Shown: positions 1 to 7,976 of the stretch, piece by piece | Position numbering within the stretch: position 1 is the stretch's first letter | Layout: the number at the start of each line of letters is the position of its first letter | DNA from: Calditrichaeota bacterium AABM5.125.24 | GTDB taxonomy: Bacteria > Electryoneota > AABM5-125-24 > Hatepunaeales > Hatepunaeaceae | Reading direction: 5' to 3' | Assembly: GCA_002127415.1 (NCBI GenBank) | Contig: MWJR01000100.1 | Span: forward strand, 1-16,779 | DNA length: 16,779 bases | Translations under genes and position numbers: made by a program | The notes under the pieces: generated by a model | Told to the model about the DNA's origin: nothing | The model's input: the letters and a program-made list of their open reading frames with translations, nothing else | Database searches by the model: none

Positions 1-49
1 GCTCGTCGTAGTAGGCGGTGAGGTCGGTTACGCGGGCCAGTGGGGGCAA
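1..49 (-). CDS. 5' end of an unidentified gene leaving the left edge
   Basis: On the minus strand a frame opens at a TTG codon (47-49) and runs off the window edge, reading LPPLARVTDLTAYYDE. The codons are GC-rich like the core genes and the short peptide looks like real protein. An AAGGATAGGA stretch lies about 20 nt upstream, too far to be a convincing ribosome binding site, and the frame stays open further upstream without an ATG, so the start is uncertain. Sixteen residues are not enough to name a family. Confidence 0.4.
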   Translation of the reverse strand, partial: MPPLARVTDLTAYYDE

Positions 50-82
50 GTTGTTATTTGTCGTTTTCCTATCCTTCGTTGC

Positions 83-128
83 GGGGAGGGCCGACCTAAA
101 TCGGGGAGGACCGACATTCCTGTCGGTC
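83..128. repeat. Palindromic repeat (CCGACA-type), two tandem half units
   Basis: GGGGAGGGCCGAC and GGGGAGGACCGAC occur 20 bp apart. The second leads into a perfect 8-bp inverted repeat, GACCGACA, loop TTCC, TGTCGGTC (109-128). The same pattern of CGACA, a four-base loop and TGTCG recurs at 10756, 11719 and 12808. It lies just downstream of the nuclease gene (minus-strand sense) and could act as a weak bidirectional terminator, though no T-tract follows. Confidence 0.7.
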
Positions 129-173
129 GTCGCGCTGAAAGCGTGATAAAATATCTAATGAATAAATATTAAT

Positions 174-626
174 CTATAATCGCAATATATCCCATCTTTC
201 TAAATATTTATCATCATAATCTTTGAACATTCTCATTGAAGTGACTTTATGCTCCTGGCCTCTTTTCCCCGGTGTCTCCAGCCATTTTTTATGGTCTTCA
301 CGCGCAAAATCAGCTACTACCTTACTGGGAACGACATAGAAATCTGGCTTTTCACCTTCACCTTTCAGGTTTACAAAAATGTAAAACAGGTCCTTTTCAA
401 AATATCCTTCTGCTTTTTTATTCAGCAACCATGCTTTCCGTTTTCCCTGATTTGTCTTTACCTGAATGCCTACAGATTTTGAAGCATCCTCGTTTGAAGC
501 CAGAATATCAATACCTTTAGTATTTCGCAGCGTAATAGAAGCTATATATCCTCGTCGTGATAACTCTGCGGCTACAAAATACTCACCGGAAACCCCTGTT
601 AATACAGCCGATATCTTATCTTTCAT
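174..626 (-). CDS. PD-(D/E)XK nuclease-like protein
   Basis: A 150-residue soluble protein with the layout of small restriction-endonuclease-fold proteins: an N-terminal helix with GVSGEYFVAAELSRRGY (E15), then TKGIDIL (D40), then IQVKT (Q55, K57). The E, D, QxK spacing matches the metal-binding core of the PD-(D/E)XK superfamily, whose members cut or process DNA. The substrate here is unknown, and similar small proteins are often annotated as hypothetical or DUF4365-like. The ATG at 624-626 has only a weak GAG-type ribosome site. The gene is AT-rich (18 G/C of 60 in 361-420), unlike the GC-rich operon 63 bp upstream of it, and it is bracketed by inverted copies of one repeat, which suggests acquisition by transfer. 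No partner toxin, methylase or transposase is adjacent. Confidence 0.7.
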   Translation of the reverse strand: MKDKISAVLTGVSGEYFVAAELSRRGYIASITLRNTKGIDILASNEDASKSVGIQVKTNQGKRKAWLLNKKAEGYFEKDLFYIFVNLKGEGEKPDFYVVPSKVVADFAREDHKKWLETPGKRGQEHKVTSMRMFKDYDDKYLERWDILRL

Positions 627-657
627 AATTCGTCTCTTTTAAGGATTACAGATCATA

Positions 658-679
658 ACAGGAATGTCGACCCTCCTCG
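658..679. repeat. Inverted partial copy of the 103-123 repeat
   Basis: Read on the minus strand this is a GAGGAGGGTCGACATTCC-type sequence matching 103-123 at 18 of 21 positions. Together the two copies bracket the AT-rich nuclease gene in opposite orientation. Confidence 0.6.
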
Positions 680-689
680 TTATCACACT

Positions 690-1799
690 TCACAGATAAA
701 ACAACAGCCCCAGCGCGCAGTCCGCCACGATGACAGCGAAGATGTTTGCCACCACGGAGGATGTGGTCGCCCGGCCGACCCCTTCCGGCCCGCCCTTCAC
801 CCGGAAGCCGAAAAAGGCGGCCAGGATGACGATCAGCCAGGCGAACACCACCGTTTTAACCAGCCCGGTGAGGATGTCCTTCATATACAACGCGCTGGTC
901 ACCTCCAGTGTGAATGCCTGCGGCGACAGGTCGAGACTGGTCACCGCCACCACGAACCCCCCGGCGATGCCGATGACCACCGACAGGACCATAAGCAGCG
1001 GCGCGGTGAGGAGGATTCCCCACACCTTGGGCACCACCACGTAACGAACCGGATGCAGTCCCATAGTGCGGAGGGCGTCGATCTCTTCCGATACTGTCAT
1101 CGTGGCTATCTCAGCAGAGATGGCCGCGCCGCTGCGACCGGCCAGCAGAATGGCGGTCATCAATGGTCCCATCTCCCGCGCCATAGAGATCGCCACTAAG
1201 TCCGCCACATAGATGTTGGCACCGAACTGCCTGAGCTGCTCGGCGGATTGCAGCGCCAGGATCAGTCCGATCAGGAAGGATATCAACGCGATGACCGGCA
1301 GGGCCCCCACCCCGATGGCCATAGCCTGCGCCTCCACGGCACCGCGCCGATGACCCTCCCCGCGCCAGAGCGCCACCACCGACCAGTAGGTCGTCTCCGA
1401 CACAAGCAGCAACAGCTCACCCGCCGCCTCCCAAAGACTTACAATCCGCTCGCCGAGCGACTCCAGCCGGTGCGGTTTCTCCTCAGGAAGCACCAGCTCC
1501 GGTGCGGGGAAGTAATACCGCTCCAGACCCCGCTCGACCGCCTCGGAAGCCCCGGTGAAGACCACCTCCTTGCCCATCAGATGACTCTTGACCACCAGCT
1601 CGGCTAAAAGCGACGCCCCCAGGCTGTCGAGTCTGTCCACCTCCGACAGGTCCACCTCCACCCGCTCCCCCTTCATCCTCTTAACCGCCTGAGTCAGCCC
1701 ATCCAGCAACCGGGGCGCACCGCCGCGGGAGAGGGAAGTCGTCAGCTTGATGCCGGTCTCGCGGACTGTGAAAACCGGACTGTCTTTGATCGCCGCCAT
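690..1799 (-). CDS. MlaE-family ABC transporter permease with N-terminal STAS domain
   Basis: Inner-membrane permease of an MCE (Mla-type) phospholipid transporter. Residues about 8-97 form a STAS domain like MlaB (VDLSEVDRLDSLGASLLAEL), fused to the MlaE permease domain at about 120-369. Family signatures are visible: REMGPLMTAILLAGRSGAA (208-226), the EEIDALRTMGLHP segment (238-250) and GGPEGVGRATTSSVV (336-350), with about five hydrophobic segments. I start at the ATG 1797-1799 (369 aa), just before the STAS domain and 4 bp after the upstream stop. A start at 1862 would add 21 residues overlapping the previous gene. It is the last gene of the operon. Fused STAS-MlaE proteins are known in several phyla and replace separate MlaB and MlaE. 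Confidence 0.9.
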   Translation of the reverse strand: MAAIKDSPVFTVRETGIKLTTSLSRGGAPRLLDGLTQAVKRMKGERVEVDLSEVDRLDSLGASLLAELVVKSHLMGKEVVFTGASEAVERGLERYYFPAPELVLPEEKPHRLESLGERIVSLWEAAGELLLLVSETTYWSVVALWRGEGHRRGAVEAQAMAIGVGALPVIALISFLIGLILALQSAEQLRQFGANIYVADLVAISMAREMGPLMTAILLAGRSGAAISAEIATMTVSEEIDALRTMGLHPVRYVVVPKVWGILLTAPLLMVLSVVIGIAGGFVVAVTSLDLSPQAFTLEVTSALYMKDILTGLVKTVVFAWLIVILAAFFGFRVKGGPEGVGRATTSSVVANIFAVIVADCALGLLFYL

Positions 1800-1803
1800 C
1801 TGA

Positions 1804-3381
1804 CTAAAACAGGAAGTAACTGAAGCGAATCGAGACAAACTGCTCCTGGATCGTCCAGTCATAGTCAGCCGGTGTTCGTTCGATGCGGAGGGTATGCTCG
1901 ATGGAGATGTTCTTGGTCACACCCAGGCTGATGAAGTTCTCGAGGTCTAACTCGGGCTTGTTCCATTCATTGAAGGGGAAAAATACATCGAGGTCGGTGG
2001 TTATAATCAGGTTGCGCAGTAGCGCCAGATTGGAGATAAGCGAGGTCTCGAGTCCGCGCCGGAAACTGTCTTCAACGCGCTCGATGTATGTTACGGTTAT
2101 GTTTCTGGTTGTATCGATGCGCTCCAGATCCTTGCGTTCCTGATATACATCACGGTTATATGTCTGACGGAAGCCAAACCCGGTGCGCAGGCTCAGCCGG
2201 GCGATGAAGGTCTTCAGCGGAGTCACATTGACCCCCAGCCCCTCTTTCAACTCAAATGGGAACAGGGCTGGCGCCGATTCAACCTCAGTGTCATTTAATT
2301 CCTGCCTCTTCTCCCTTCCCTCCAAGTCGAGGAAGATCACATCCCGTGGAGGGTCGAACTGGATGGTGGCGGGAAACAGGTGTGTAGTGACCTCAAACCG
2401 CCCGTATCCACCCAACCAGTCGAGCAGGTAGTAAACGTATGTGTTCTTGAGCTGCAAGCGGTCCCGGTCGATGATGAACTTGGCGCCCTCCTGACGCAGC
2501 GCCCCCAATTCCAGCAGGTTGTTCGACAGATAGTAGTGAGGAAACCGGTCGAACAGCAGCCGGTTCTCGAACTGGCTCAAGATTGTGAGGTTGGTCTTGA
2601 TATCCTTGGAGCTCTTGTCATTGGCGCTGGTCAGAATCGCATGCCCATGCACCGCCCCGAACAGGCTCCAGTTTCGGCGCTGACGGAGTTGCGCAGCCGC
2701 GGTCAGGATGCCGGCGCCCTTGAAGTCGCCGCTTTCAGAGTCGATGACGATGGTGTATGGGGTATAGGTTCCAGGTTCGAGCAGAACCGTGGCGAAGTTG
2801 ACGTAGGTGTTAAAGTCGGCCCCCCGCTTTACGACCTTATACAGCCCCGACGGCAGGATAAGTGTCTGTAGCTGTTCGCCTAACTCAGGGTTGATAAAGG
2901 GCAATATGCCGTAGCTCTCGAGAGTCGCCACCCGGAATATCTGCAGGTCCTGCTTGAAGTAGCTGCGGGTTTCGTCGATGACCTCGATGGTCAGGGCACA
3001 CCAGTCGGGCTTGAGGATGACCGTCTCCTCGCGGCGGATCTCGACCTCACGACGGATGCGCTGTTCGAGTGTGCCGGTGCCGAGGATGACCGTATAACTA
3101 CCCGGGGTAAGGAAGAAGCTTGCCCCCATACTCTTCTCACCGACCAACTCCTCTTCCTGGAATACGGCGTAGAACGGCTCGTTCCCCGGGCTGGTCATCG
3201 CCGGAACGAAGATCCGTCCCAGCCCCTTCCGGTCGTCAAGCTCTTCTATATAGAGCTGCAACGAGGGGGAGGGGGTCAGCCAGGTCTCGTATCCCGTGAG
3301 GGTCTCATCCCGGGCGATAAGCTGCTCAGATGGCAGCAGGACCGCCAACCCGGTGACAACCACGGCCAGTTTCCGGATCAA
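1804..3381 (-). CDS. Predicted outer-membrane beta-barrel protein of the MCE operon
   Basis: A 525-residue exported protein I cannot place in a named family. It starts with a Sec-type signal peptide (MIRKLAVVVTGLAVLLPSEQ, likely cleaved after A23). Residues about 60-220 are beta-rich and contain PEGA-like or carboxypeptidase-regulatory-like turns (LTPGSYTVILGTG, LEPGTYTPYTIVI). The second half shows alternating amphipathic strands and ends FVSIRFSYFLF, with the terminal aromatic residue typical of outer-membrane barrels recognised by BamA. The start is TTG (3379-3381) in a TTGA overlap with the lipoprotein stop, supported by a strong AGGAGG 4 nt upstream. Its place between the lipoprotein and the permease suggests that it takes part in lipid transfer at the outer membrane; this role is inferred. 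Confidence 0.7.
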   Translation of the reverse strand: MIRKLAVVVTGLAVLLPSEQLIARDETLTGYETWLTPSPSLQLYIEELDDRKGLGRIFVPAMTSPGNEPFYAVFQEEELVGEKSMGASFFLTPGSYTVILGTGTLEQRIRREVEIRREETVILKPDWCALTIEVIDETRSYFKQDLQIFRVATLESYGILPFINPELGEQLQTLILPSGLYKVVKRGADFNTYVNFATVLLEPGTYTPYTIVIDSESGDFKGAGILTAAAQLRQRRNWSLFGAVHGHAILTSANDKSSKDIKTNLTILSQFENRLLFDRFPHYYLSNNLLELGALRQEGAKFIIDRDRLQLKNTYVYYLLDWLGGYGRFEVTTHLFPATIQFDPPRDVIFLDLEGREKRQELNDTEVESAPALFPFELKEGLGVNVTPLKTFIARLSLRTGFGFRQTYNRDVYQERKDLERIDTTRNITVTYIERVEDSFRRGLETSLISNLALLRNLIITTDLDVFFPFNEWNKPELDLENFISLGVTKNISIEHTLRIERTPADYDWTIQEQFVSIRFSYFLF

Positions 3382-4076
3382 TCCCCCTCCTGCACGCTGT
3401 CAGCCTCAGCCGGCTGGAAGTGATCCAGCACCTTCACCAGGAAGTTCTCCGTCTCCTCAGCCACGATATCGCTTATAACCTTGGCAAAGATGGTCATACT
3501 CCCGGTAGGGATCGGCACCTCCCGGTCGAAATCGTAGCTGACCAGACGGTCGTTGCTGTTATAGTCATAAAGGTTGATGGCCATCCTCAGATGGGCAGCC
3601 GTATACTGTTCGCTCTCAAACCGCTCGATCTGGTATATCTCACCGGTGATCTCAAGGTCGGGTCGCTCTTCGAGGTATTCACGCTGGCAGTCGCGGAACA
3701 TCCTGTAGGCGTTGATATGCTGGGAGAGCAGGTCGGCTAAGGCTATCTGGGGACGCACCGCCCAGAGGCTGTAACGGTAATAGTTTATCTGGTGGCTTGA
3801 GAAGCGGGCTATAATCCGGATCGAATCGTATGAGCGGGGTATCTTGAAGTTCCTTACCTGGACGCGGTAAGGGAGCGGCTCATCGAGCTGCAGTCGGGGA
3901 TTGGTGACCGTGGGCTGGTATTCGATCAGAAAGTAGCTGGTGACCAGAGTCTGACGCGCACAACCGACGGTGGAAAGTAAGAAGTAAAAAGATAAAAGAA
4001 AAAATAGTATATAGATAAAAACTTCTAATCTTTTACTTGTAACTTTTAACTTTTTACTTCTCCAAACCCTCCTCAT
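3378..4076 (-). CDS. ABC-type transport auxiliary lipoprotein (PqiC-like)
   Basis: A 232-residue lipoprotein. The n-region is basic (RRVWRSKKLKVTSKR), the h-region is VFIYILFFLLSFYFLL, and the lipobox STVGC gives C39 as the lipidated residue (-3 is T, slightly unusual). The mature part resembles PqiC/ABC-transporter auxiliary lipoproteins: an initial YFLIEYQP strand, VQVRNFKIPRSYDSIRIIAR, and the YYRYSLWAVRPQIALADLL segment. Such lipoproteins accompany MCE proteins at the outer membrane. The ATG overlaps the mlaD-like stop by 4 bp (ATGA) and has GGGAG upstream. The DNA encoding the signal peptide is an AT-rich heptanucleotide repeat (3976-4057), so the export signal appears to be made of repeat sequence. 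Confidence 0.82.
   Translation of the reverse strand: MRRVWRSKKLKVTSKRLEVFIYILFFLLSFYFLLSTVGCARQTLVTSYFLIEYQPTVTNPRLQLDEPLPYRVQVRNFKIPRSYDSIRIIARFSSHQINYYRYSLWAVRPQIALADLLSQHINAYRMFRDCQREYLEERPDLEITGEIYQIERFESEQYTAAHLRMAINLYDYNSNDRLVSYDFDREVPIPTGSMTIFAKVISDIVAEETENFLVKVLDHFQPAEADSVQEGD
3976..4057. repeat. Degenerate heptanucleotide tandem repeats inside the lipoprotein signal sequence
   Basis: From 4023 to 4057 five 7-mers lie head to tail: TTCTAAT, CTTTTAC, TTGTAAC, TTTTAAC, TTTTTAC. From 3976 the opposite-sense run AGTAAGA, AGTAAAA, AGATAAA, AGAAAAA, ATAGTAT, ATAGATA continues with the same period. GAAGTAAAAAG (3981-3991) and CTTTTTACTTC (4050-4060) form a perfect 11-bp inverted repeat. 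The whole run is translated as part of the lipoprotein signal peptide. Confidence 0.75.
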
Positions 4077-5017
4077 CTAATCTCCCTTCCTGAAACTTCC
4101 TCGACCCGCTTCCCCCGCAGCAGCAGAGAGGGATCTTCGGCTATGAGACGCGTGAATTCATTGAATGAATCGAGGCCTTCACGCATCACCTCCAGCGAGG
4201 TCAGAATGTCATGCCGCCCCTTCAGCAGGGTCAGGTCGAAGTGTGTGAATGTGTTGCGGGCCTGTGTCAGGGCTTCGCGCAGCTCGACGGCTAATCTGCC
4301 CAGCTCGGCGGCCTGCAGGTCCGCAGCGGTTGTATCGAAGCTGGCAAAGGCCCGCCTGAGTGCCTCCGAACCGGTCAATTCACGCAGATCGGCCGAAGCA
4401 ACCTCCAGATTCTCCATCATCGTGGCAAACGGCTCACGGTTTTCGGAGAGTATCAGATGGACGTCATCCAGCGCGTTGGCGGTATTATCTATGAGAACAG
4501 CCAACCGCTCCCGGTTTTCGCTGCCGGTCATCATAGCCAGATTGGAGAGCACCAGTTCGAGCTTCTCCGAGACCGCCTCGGCTTTGCCGGTGATGAACTG
4601 GAAGGGAGACTCGCCGGAGGGTATCTCAGATCCTACCTCAATCAGCGGCGCTTCGGTAGTTCCGCCGGTCAGCTCGATGATCCTTATGCCGGTCAGCGAC
4701 AGAACCGAGGCCACCGCCTTAACGTCGCTCTTGACCGGAGTGCCGTGCTCGAGTGCCAGGGTCACCACCACCGTCTCGATCTGTTCCGGGTCGATGTAGA
4801 TGTCATCAACGCGACCGATCCGGACACCGTGGTATTTGACCTGTGCACCAACCTCAAGCCCGCTGACTGATACGTCACGGTAGCGAACCAGATAGGTGTC
4901 CCACTTCTCGAAAAGCTTACTCCCGGTCACTATCGCCAGCAACACCAACAGCACCCCGCCGGATACCAGCAGGAAGAGCCCCAGCCGGGCCCTCTGAGCT
5001 CGTGTTACTTCACGCAT
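4073..5017 (-). CDS. MlaD-type MCE substrate-binding protein
   Basis: A 314-residue periplasmic protein anchored by one N-terminal transmembrane helix (about 11-31). The MCE domain spans about 41-119: VRYRDVSVSGLEVGAQVKYHG, then VRIGRVDDIYIDPE, then the beta strands up to LTGIRIIELTGG. The region from 140 to 300 is helical, as in MCE proteins that form hexameric rings with a helical needle or plug. It binds and passes phospholipids between the permease and the outer membrane. The ATG (5015-5017) has AGGA 8 nt upstream. It is first in the operon. No gene for the MlaF ATPase is in the window, so the energy source must be encoded elsewhere. Confidence 0.9.
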   Translation of the reverse strand: MREVTRAQRARLGLFLLVSGGVLLVLLAIVTGSKLFEKWDTYLVRYRDVSVSGLEVGAQVKYHGVRIGRVDDIYIDPEQIETVVVTLALEHGTPVKSDVKAVASVLSLTGIRIIELTGGTTEAPLIEVGSEIPSGESPFQFITGKAEAVSEKLELVLSNLAMMTGSENRERLAVLIDNTANALDDVHLILSENREPFATMMENLEVASADLRELTGSEALRRAFASFDTTAADLQAAELGRLAVELREALTQARNTFTHFDLTLLKGRHDILTSLEVMREGLDSFNEFTRLIAEDPSLLLRGKRVEEVSGREIR

Positions 5018-5081
5018 TGTTTATTCCTAATATTACTTGGGGCAGAAAATATTTGACACCGCTTTTATTCATATTATGAAA

Positions 5082-6752
5082 CTAATAATTCATCTCAAAT
5101 CTGCAATTCTTTAACTTTTCTAAAGTTCGTAGATAAATTAACAATTGATAATTAAACAAAAACGCACGAGATGACAATGCTTCCCTTAAATTTTGATGTT
5201 TATTTAGTTTTATTTCAAGGGATTTTTTAAGTTTCTTTGTAACATCGCTTTGTAGTTCTTTTTCATTAATATCAACCAAACAATCATCCATTTTTATTCC
5301 ATCATCTACTTCTTTTTCACTTAAAATAATTTTTTCCAATTTTAATCTGCGATATATTGCTTTTGTATATGTCCGAAATAAATACAAATAAGGATTAATA
5401 ATTTCTTCATAATTACCGCTTATAAATTTTATTTTAAAAAGTCTTGGATCAAGATGTTTAATCGCATATTTAATAAAATTTGCGTATCTTCTTTCTTTAT
5501 AATTAAGACCCATAAAATTTTGACATACTTCATCATTTTCAAGTAAAAACGGCATTTTCAAAAACATCATCAATGGTTGCATTCTCCTACTTATAAGTCC
5601 TGAATATCTTAAACTCGTATCCATTAGCTCTATTTTATTATAGTGGTCTCTGATATCTCTGAACCCACTGTATATATCATCAACACGTGCCATTAATTCA
5701 TCTCTATATCTCCTATAATTAATTTGTCCTAAACAAATTTCTTTAGCACCATTATTCAATTGCATAGGTGTTGGCAAATTAAATTTTATTAAATCATCTG
5801 GAATATTCTTAATTCTACTATATGAACGACCTTTCAACGGTCCGACATTTCCACCAATTACCAATCCATTTTCATTTAATTTTTTAATATTATAACAGAC
5901 TGGTAAAAAGCTATATAGCCCGATTTGAAAATTTCCAGAATTTAACAATATAAATTGTAGATCCCTCGACAATCTTTCAATACCATCAATACGATTTCTT
6001 TTTGCATCCACAAAATTATGGTTCAAATGAAATACTTTAGCGATTTCGCAAACCAAATTATAATTATTGTCATAACTACTAAAATAATGATGAAGGTAAA
6101 TTCTATTCTTATATTTTTCAACCCAATACAGGAGAAGTGCAAGTTCAAGCCTGGAATCATACCCACCTGATATAAATAGATGAATTGAATCATTCTTTTC
6201 ACTTATCAATCTATATTTATCGAGAATCAGTTCTAATAACTCATTATTTGTGCAACTTGTTTCTTCGTTAAAAACACTGGAATGAAATTCTAATCCCTCA
6301 TTCGACACCTTATAAACAGATGAAGATTTCAGCATTATTATTGACTTAAAAATATTCACCAGACAAGATTGAACGCCATTCGCATTAGAAATAACTGAAC
6401 AAAGATCTTCCAAAGAAATAAGAACATTTTCGCCTCTTTCAATCAAGTGATGAATAACGTTACTAAGATAACATCTCTTGTTCATGATTCGATAAAATAT
6501 TGGAATCTTATTTCTATTAAAGGTATATACATACACATGATTACGTAATGCTCTTAAAAGCAGTTTTCTTTCAAAAGGAAGATTGATATATATCTCTATT
6601 TCAGTCTCATTTTTATCCTTATTTATATAAACATCAAGCATGTCGCCTTTATATTTTAAATCAGCCGAAGGATTTGAAATATCGAAATCTATACACCAAA
6701 AGTACTGGTTCGATTCCAGCTGGTCTGTCGCGTAATCGGAATTTGAAATCAT
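5082..6752 (-). CDS. Asparagine-synthase-like ATP-dependent amide ligase, degenerate N-terminus
   Basis: A 556-residue protein whose central PP-loop SGGYDSR (about 195-201 from this start) is the ATP-pyrophosphatase signature of the asparagine synthase family, which adenylates a carboxylate and forms an amide. The N-terminal 150 residues keep the beta-rich feel of the glutaminase domain, but there is no Cys2 nucleophile, so glutamine hydrolysis is unlikely. Such enzymes include lasso-peptide cyclases and beta-lactam synthetases, but no precursor peptide or protease partner is nearby, so the substrate is unknown. I prefer the ATG at 6750-6752, one base after the prfA stop with AAGG upstream; a GTG at 6767 would overlap prfA. 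The gene is strikingly AT-rich (13 G/C of 60 in 5101-5160, against 37 of 60 in prfA 7501-7560), a strong sign of transfer. Confidence 0.75.
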   Translation of the reverse strand: MISNSDYATDQLESNQYFWCIDFDISNPSADLKYKGDMLDVYINKDKNETEIEIYINLPFERKLLLRALRNHVYVYTFNRNKIPIFYRIMNKRCYLSNVIHHLIERGENVLISLEDLCSVISNANGVQSCLVNIFKSIIMLKSSSVYKVSNEGLEFHSSVFNEETSCTNNELLELILDKYRLISEKNDSIHLFISGGYDSRLELALLLYWVEKYKNRIYLHHYFSSYDNNYNLVCEIAKVFHLNHNFVDAKRNRIDGIERLSRDLQFILLNSGNFQIGLYSFLPVCYNIKKLNENGLVIGGNVGPLKGRSYSRIKNIPDDLIKFNLPTPMQLNNGAKEICLGQINYRRYRDELMARVDDIYSGFRDIRDHYNKIELMDTSLRYSGLISRRMQPLMMFLKMPFLLENDEVCQNFMGLNYKERRYANFIKYAIKHLDPRLFKIKFISGNYEEIINPYLYLFRTYTKAIYRRLKLEKIILSEKEVDDGIKMDDCLVDINEKELQSDVTKKLKKSLEIKLNKHQNLREALSSRAFLFNYQLLIYLRTLEKLKNCRFEMNY

Positions 6753-6753
6753 A

Positions 6754-7830
6754 CTAAACCTTGTCACTTAATACGTTATCCAGCTTTTCTCTGGAGAAAT
6801 GTTCAGTGAGCGGGTTCAGCAGCAGGTCGAGCTCTCCGGCCAGGACCTCTTCGAGTCGGTGAATGGTAATCGGGACGCGGTGGTCGGTGATCCTGTTCTG
6901 GGGGAAGTTATAGGTGCGGATCTTGGCGGAGCGGTCGCCGCTGCTGACCTGGCTGCGCCGCTGAACCGCCCGCCGGTTCTGTTCTTCATCCAGAGCCCGC
7001 TTGAAGAGCCGCGCCCTGAGCACATTCAGGGCGTGATGTTTGTTCTTGATCTGTGATTTTTCATCCTGGCAGGTGACCACCAGCCCGGTCGGCAGATGGG
7101 TGATGCGGACGGCTGAGTCGGTCTTGTTGACGTGCTGCCCCCCAGGGCCTGAAGAGCGGAAGGTGTCTATCTTCAGGTCCTGTGGGTCGAGCTTGACTTC
7201 GACCTCTTCGGCCTCCGGCAGCACCGCCACCGTCGCCGCCGAGGTGTGGATCCTTCCGGAAGCCTCTGTGACAGGCACCCGTTGAACCCGATGCACACCG
7301 GATTCGAGCTTGAGCCGTCCATAGGTCCCCTCGCCGGTGACCGACATCAGGAGCTCCTTCACCCCGCCAAGGTCGGAGAAGTGTCCGTCCAGGACTTTCA
7401 CCTTCCAGCCGCGCGACTCGATGTAGCGGGCATACATCTTGAAGAGATCGGTTGCGAACAGCGCGGCCTCTTCACCGCCGGTGCCGGCGCGGATCTCGAG
7501 CACCGCGTTGCGTGCATCCTCGGGCTCTTCAGGAACCAGCAGCGTCCGGACCTTATCTTCGAGGCGCGCCAGCTCCTCTTCGAGGTCCGGCAGCTCACCT
7601 GCGGCGAGCTCGGCCAGCTCCGGATCATCCGCCGCCTCGCGCATCTCGTCGATCTCCTTGCGAACTCTGGTTATCCGGTGACGGGCATCGAGCAGCTCTC
7701 TCAGCCGACGGTGTTCGCGGGCGAGAGCCGCCATCCGGCGTGGATCGGATGCCACATCCGGCTGCGCCATCTCCGCCTCTATCCGGGTCAGACGAGGTTC
7801 AACAGCGGCTAAAATCTCCTCAATGGACAT
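6754..7830 (-). CDS. prfA: Peptide chain release factor 1
   Basis: A 358-residue class I release factor that ends translation at UAA and UAG. The N-terminal helical region (1-100) is followed by the domain with the tripeptide anticodon PVT (186-188, in GVHRVQRVPVTEASGRIHTS), which is the RF1 form; RF2 has SPF. The catalytic GGQ is at 230-232 in SSGPGGQHVNKTDSAVRITH. The C-terminus carries the usual RTYNFPQNRITDHR segment. The ATG (7828-7830) has no visible Shine-Dalgarno. Heptanucleotide repeats lie 44 to 71 nt upstream. The usual partner prmC, which methylates the GGQ glutamine, does not follow; the AT-rich asparagine-synthase-like gene sits there instead. Confidence 0.97.
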   Translation of the reverse strand: MSIEEILAAVEPRLTRIEAEMAQPDVASDPRRMAALAREHRRLRELLDARHRITRVRKEIDEMREAADDPELAELAAGELPDLEEELARLEDKVRTLLVPEEPEDARNAVLEIRAGTGGEEAALFATDLFKMYARYIESRGWKVKVLDGHFSDLGGVKELLMSVTGEGTYGRLKLESGVHRVQRVPVTEASGRIHTSAATVAVLPEAEEVEVKLDPQDLKIDTFRSSGPGGQHVNKTDSAVRITHLPTGLVVTCQDEKSQIKNKHHALNVLRARLFKRALDEEQNRRAVQRRSQVSSGDRSAKIRTYNFPQNRITDHRVPITIHRLEEVLAGELDLLLNPLTEHFSREKLDNVLSDKV

Positions 7831-7840
7831 TTTTTAGGAT

Positions 7841-7901
7841 CTGAGTTCCTGTGTGCCTGAGTCTTGAATTCCTCGTTTATCACTCATCGTTCATCTTCTC
7901 C
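7841..7901. repeat. Heptanucleotide tandem repeats upstream of prfA
   Basis: From 7874 to 7894 three 7-mers are head to tail: CGTTTAT, CACTCAT, CGTTCAT, followed by CTTCTCC. The stretch 7848-7873 has looser 7-8 bp units ending in CCT or CTT. It occupies the leader of prfA on the minus strand. Confidence 0.55.
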
Positions 7902-7945
7902 AATATACCTTGAAAAACGGTCTCAAGCAACCGTTCGTTAAGCAA

Positions 7946-7973
7946 GCAGGGGCGCACGGCTGTGCGCCCCTAC
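7946..7973. repeat. GGGGCGCAC palindromic repeat after the acyltransferase gene
   Basis: Arms GCAGGGGCGCAC and GTGCGCCCCTAC (one mismatch) around GGCT. It ends 3 bp from the acyltransferase stop. The outer bases (GTAGGGGCG and CGCCCCTAC) are the same as in the 10580, 12309 and 13391 copies while the centre differs, so it is a variant of the same element. Confidence 0.75.
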
Positions 7974-7976
7974 AGG

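Noticed and set aside
5053..5080. Plus-strand TTGACA, 16 nt, TATGAA promoter-like pair
   Set aside because: It points into the antisense of the AT-rich gene; AT-rich DNA gives such matches by chance.
6700..6730. GGTTCGATTCC with a CTGG/CCAG stem, like a tRNA T-arm
   Set aside because: No matching acceptor, anticodon or D arms lie in the 65 nt upstream, and the bases code well for the N-terminus of the asparagine-synthase-like protein.
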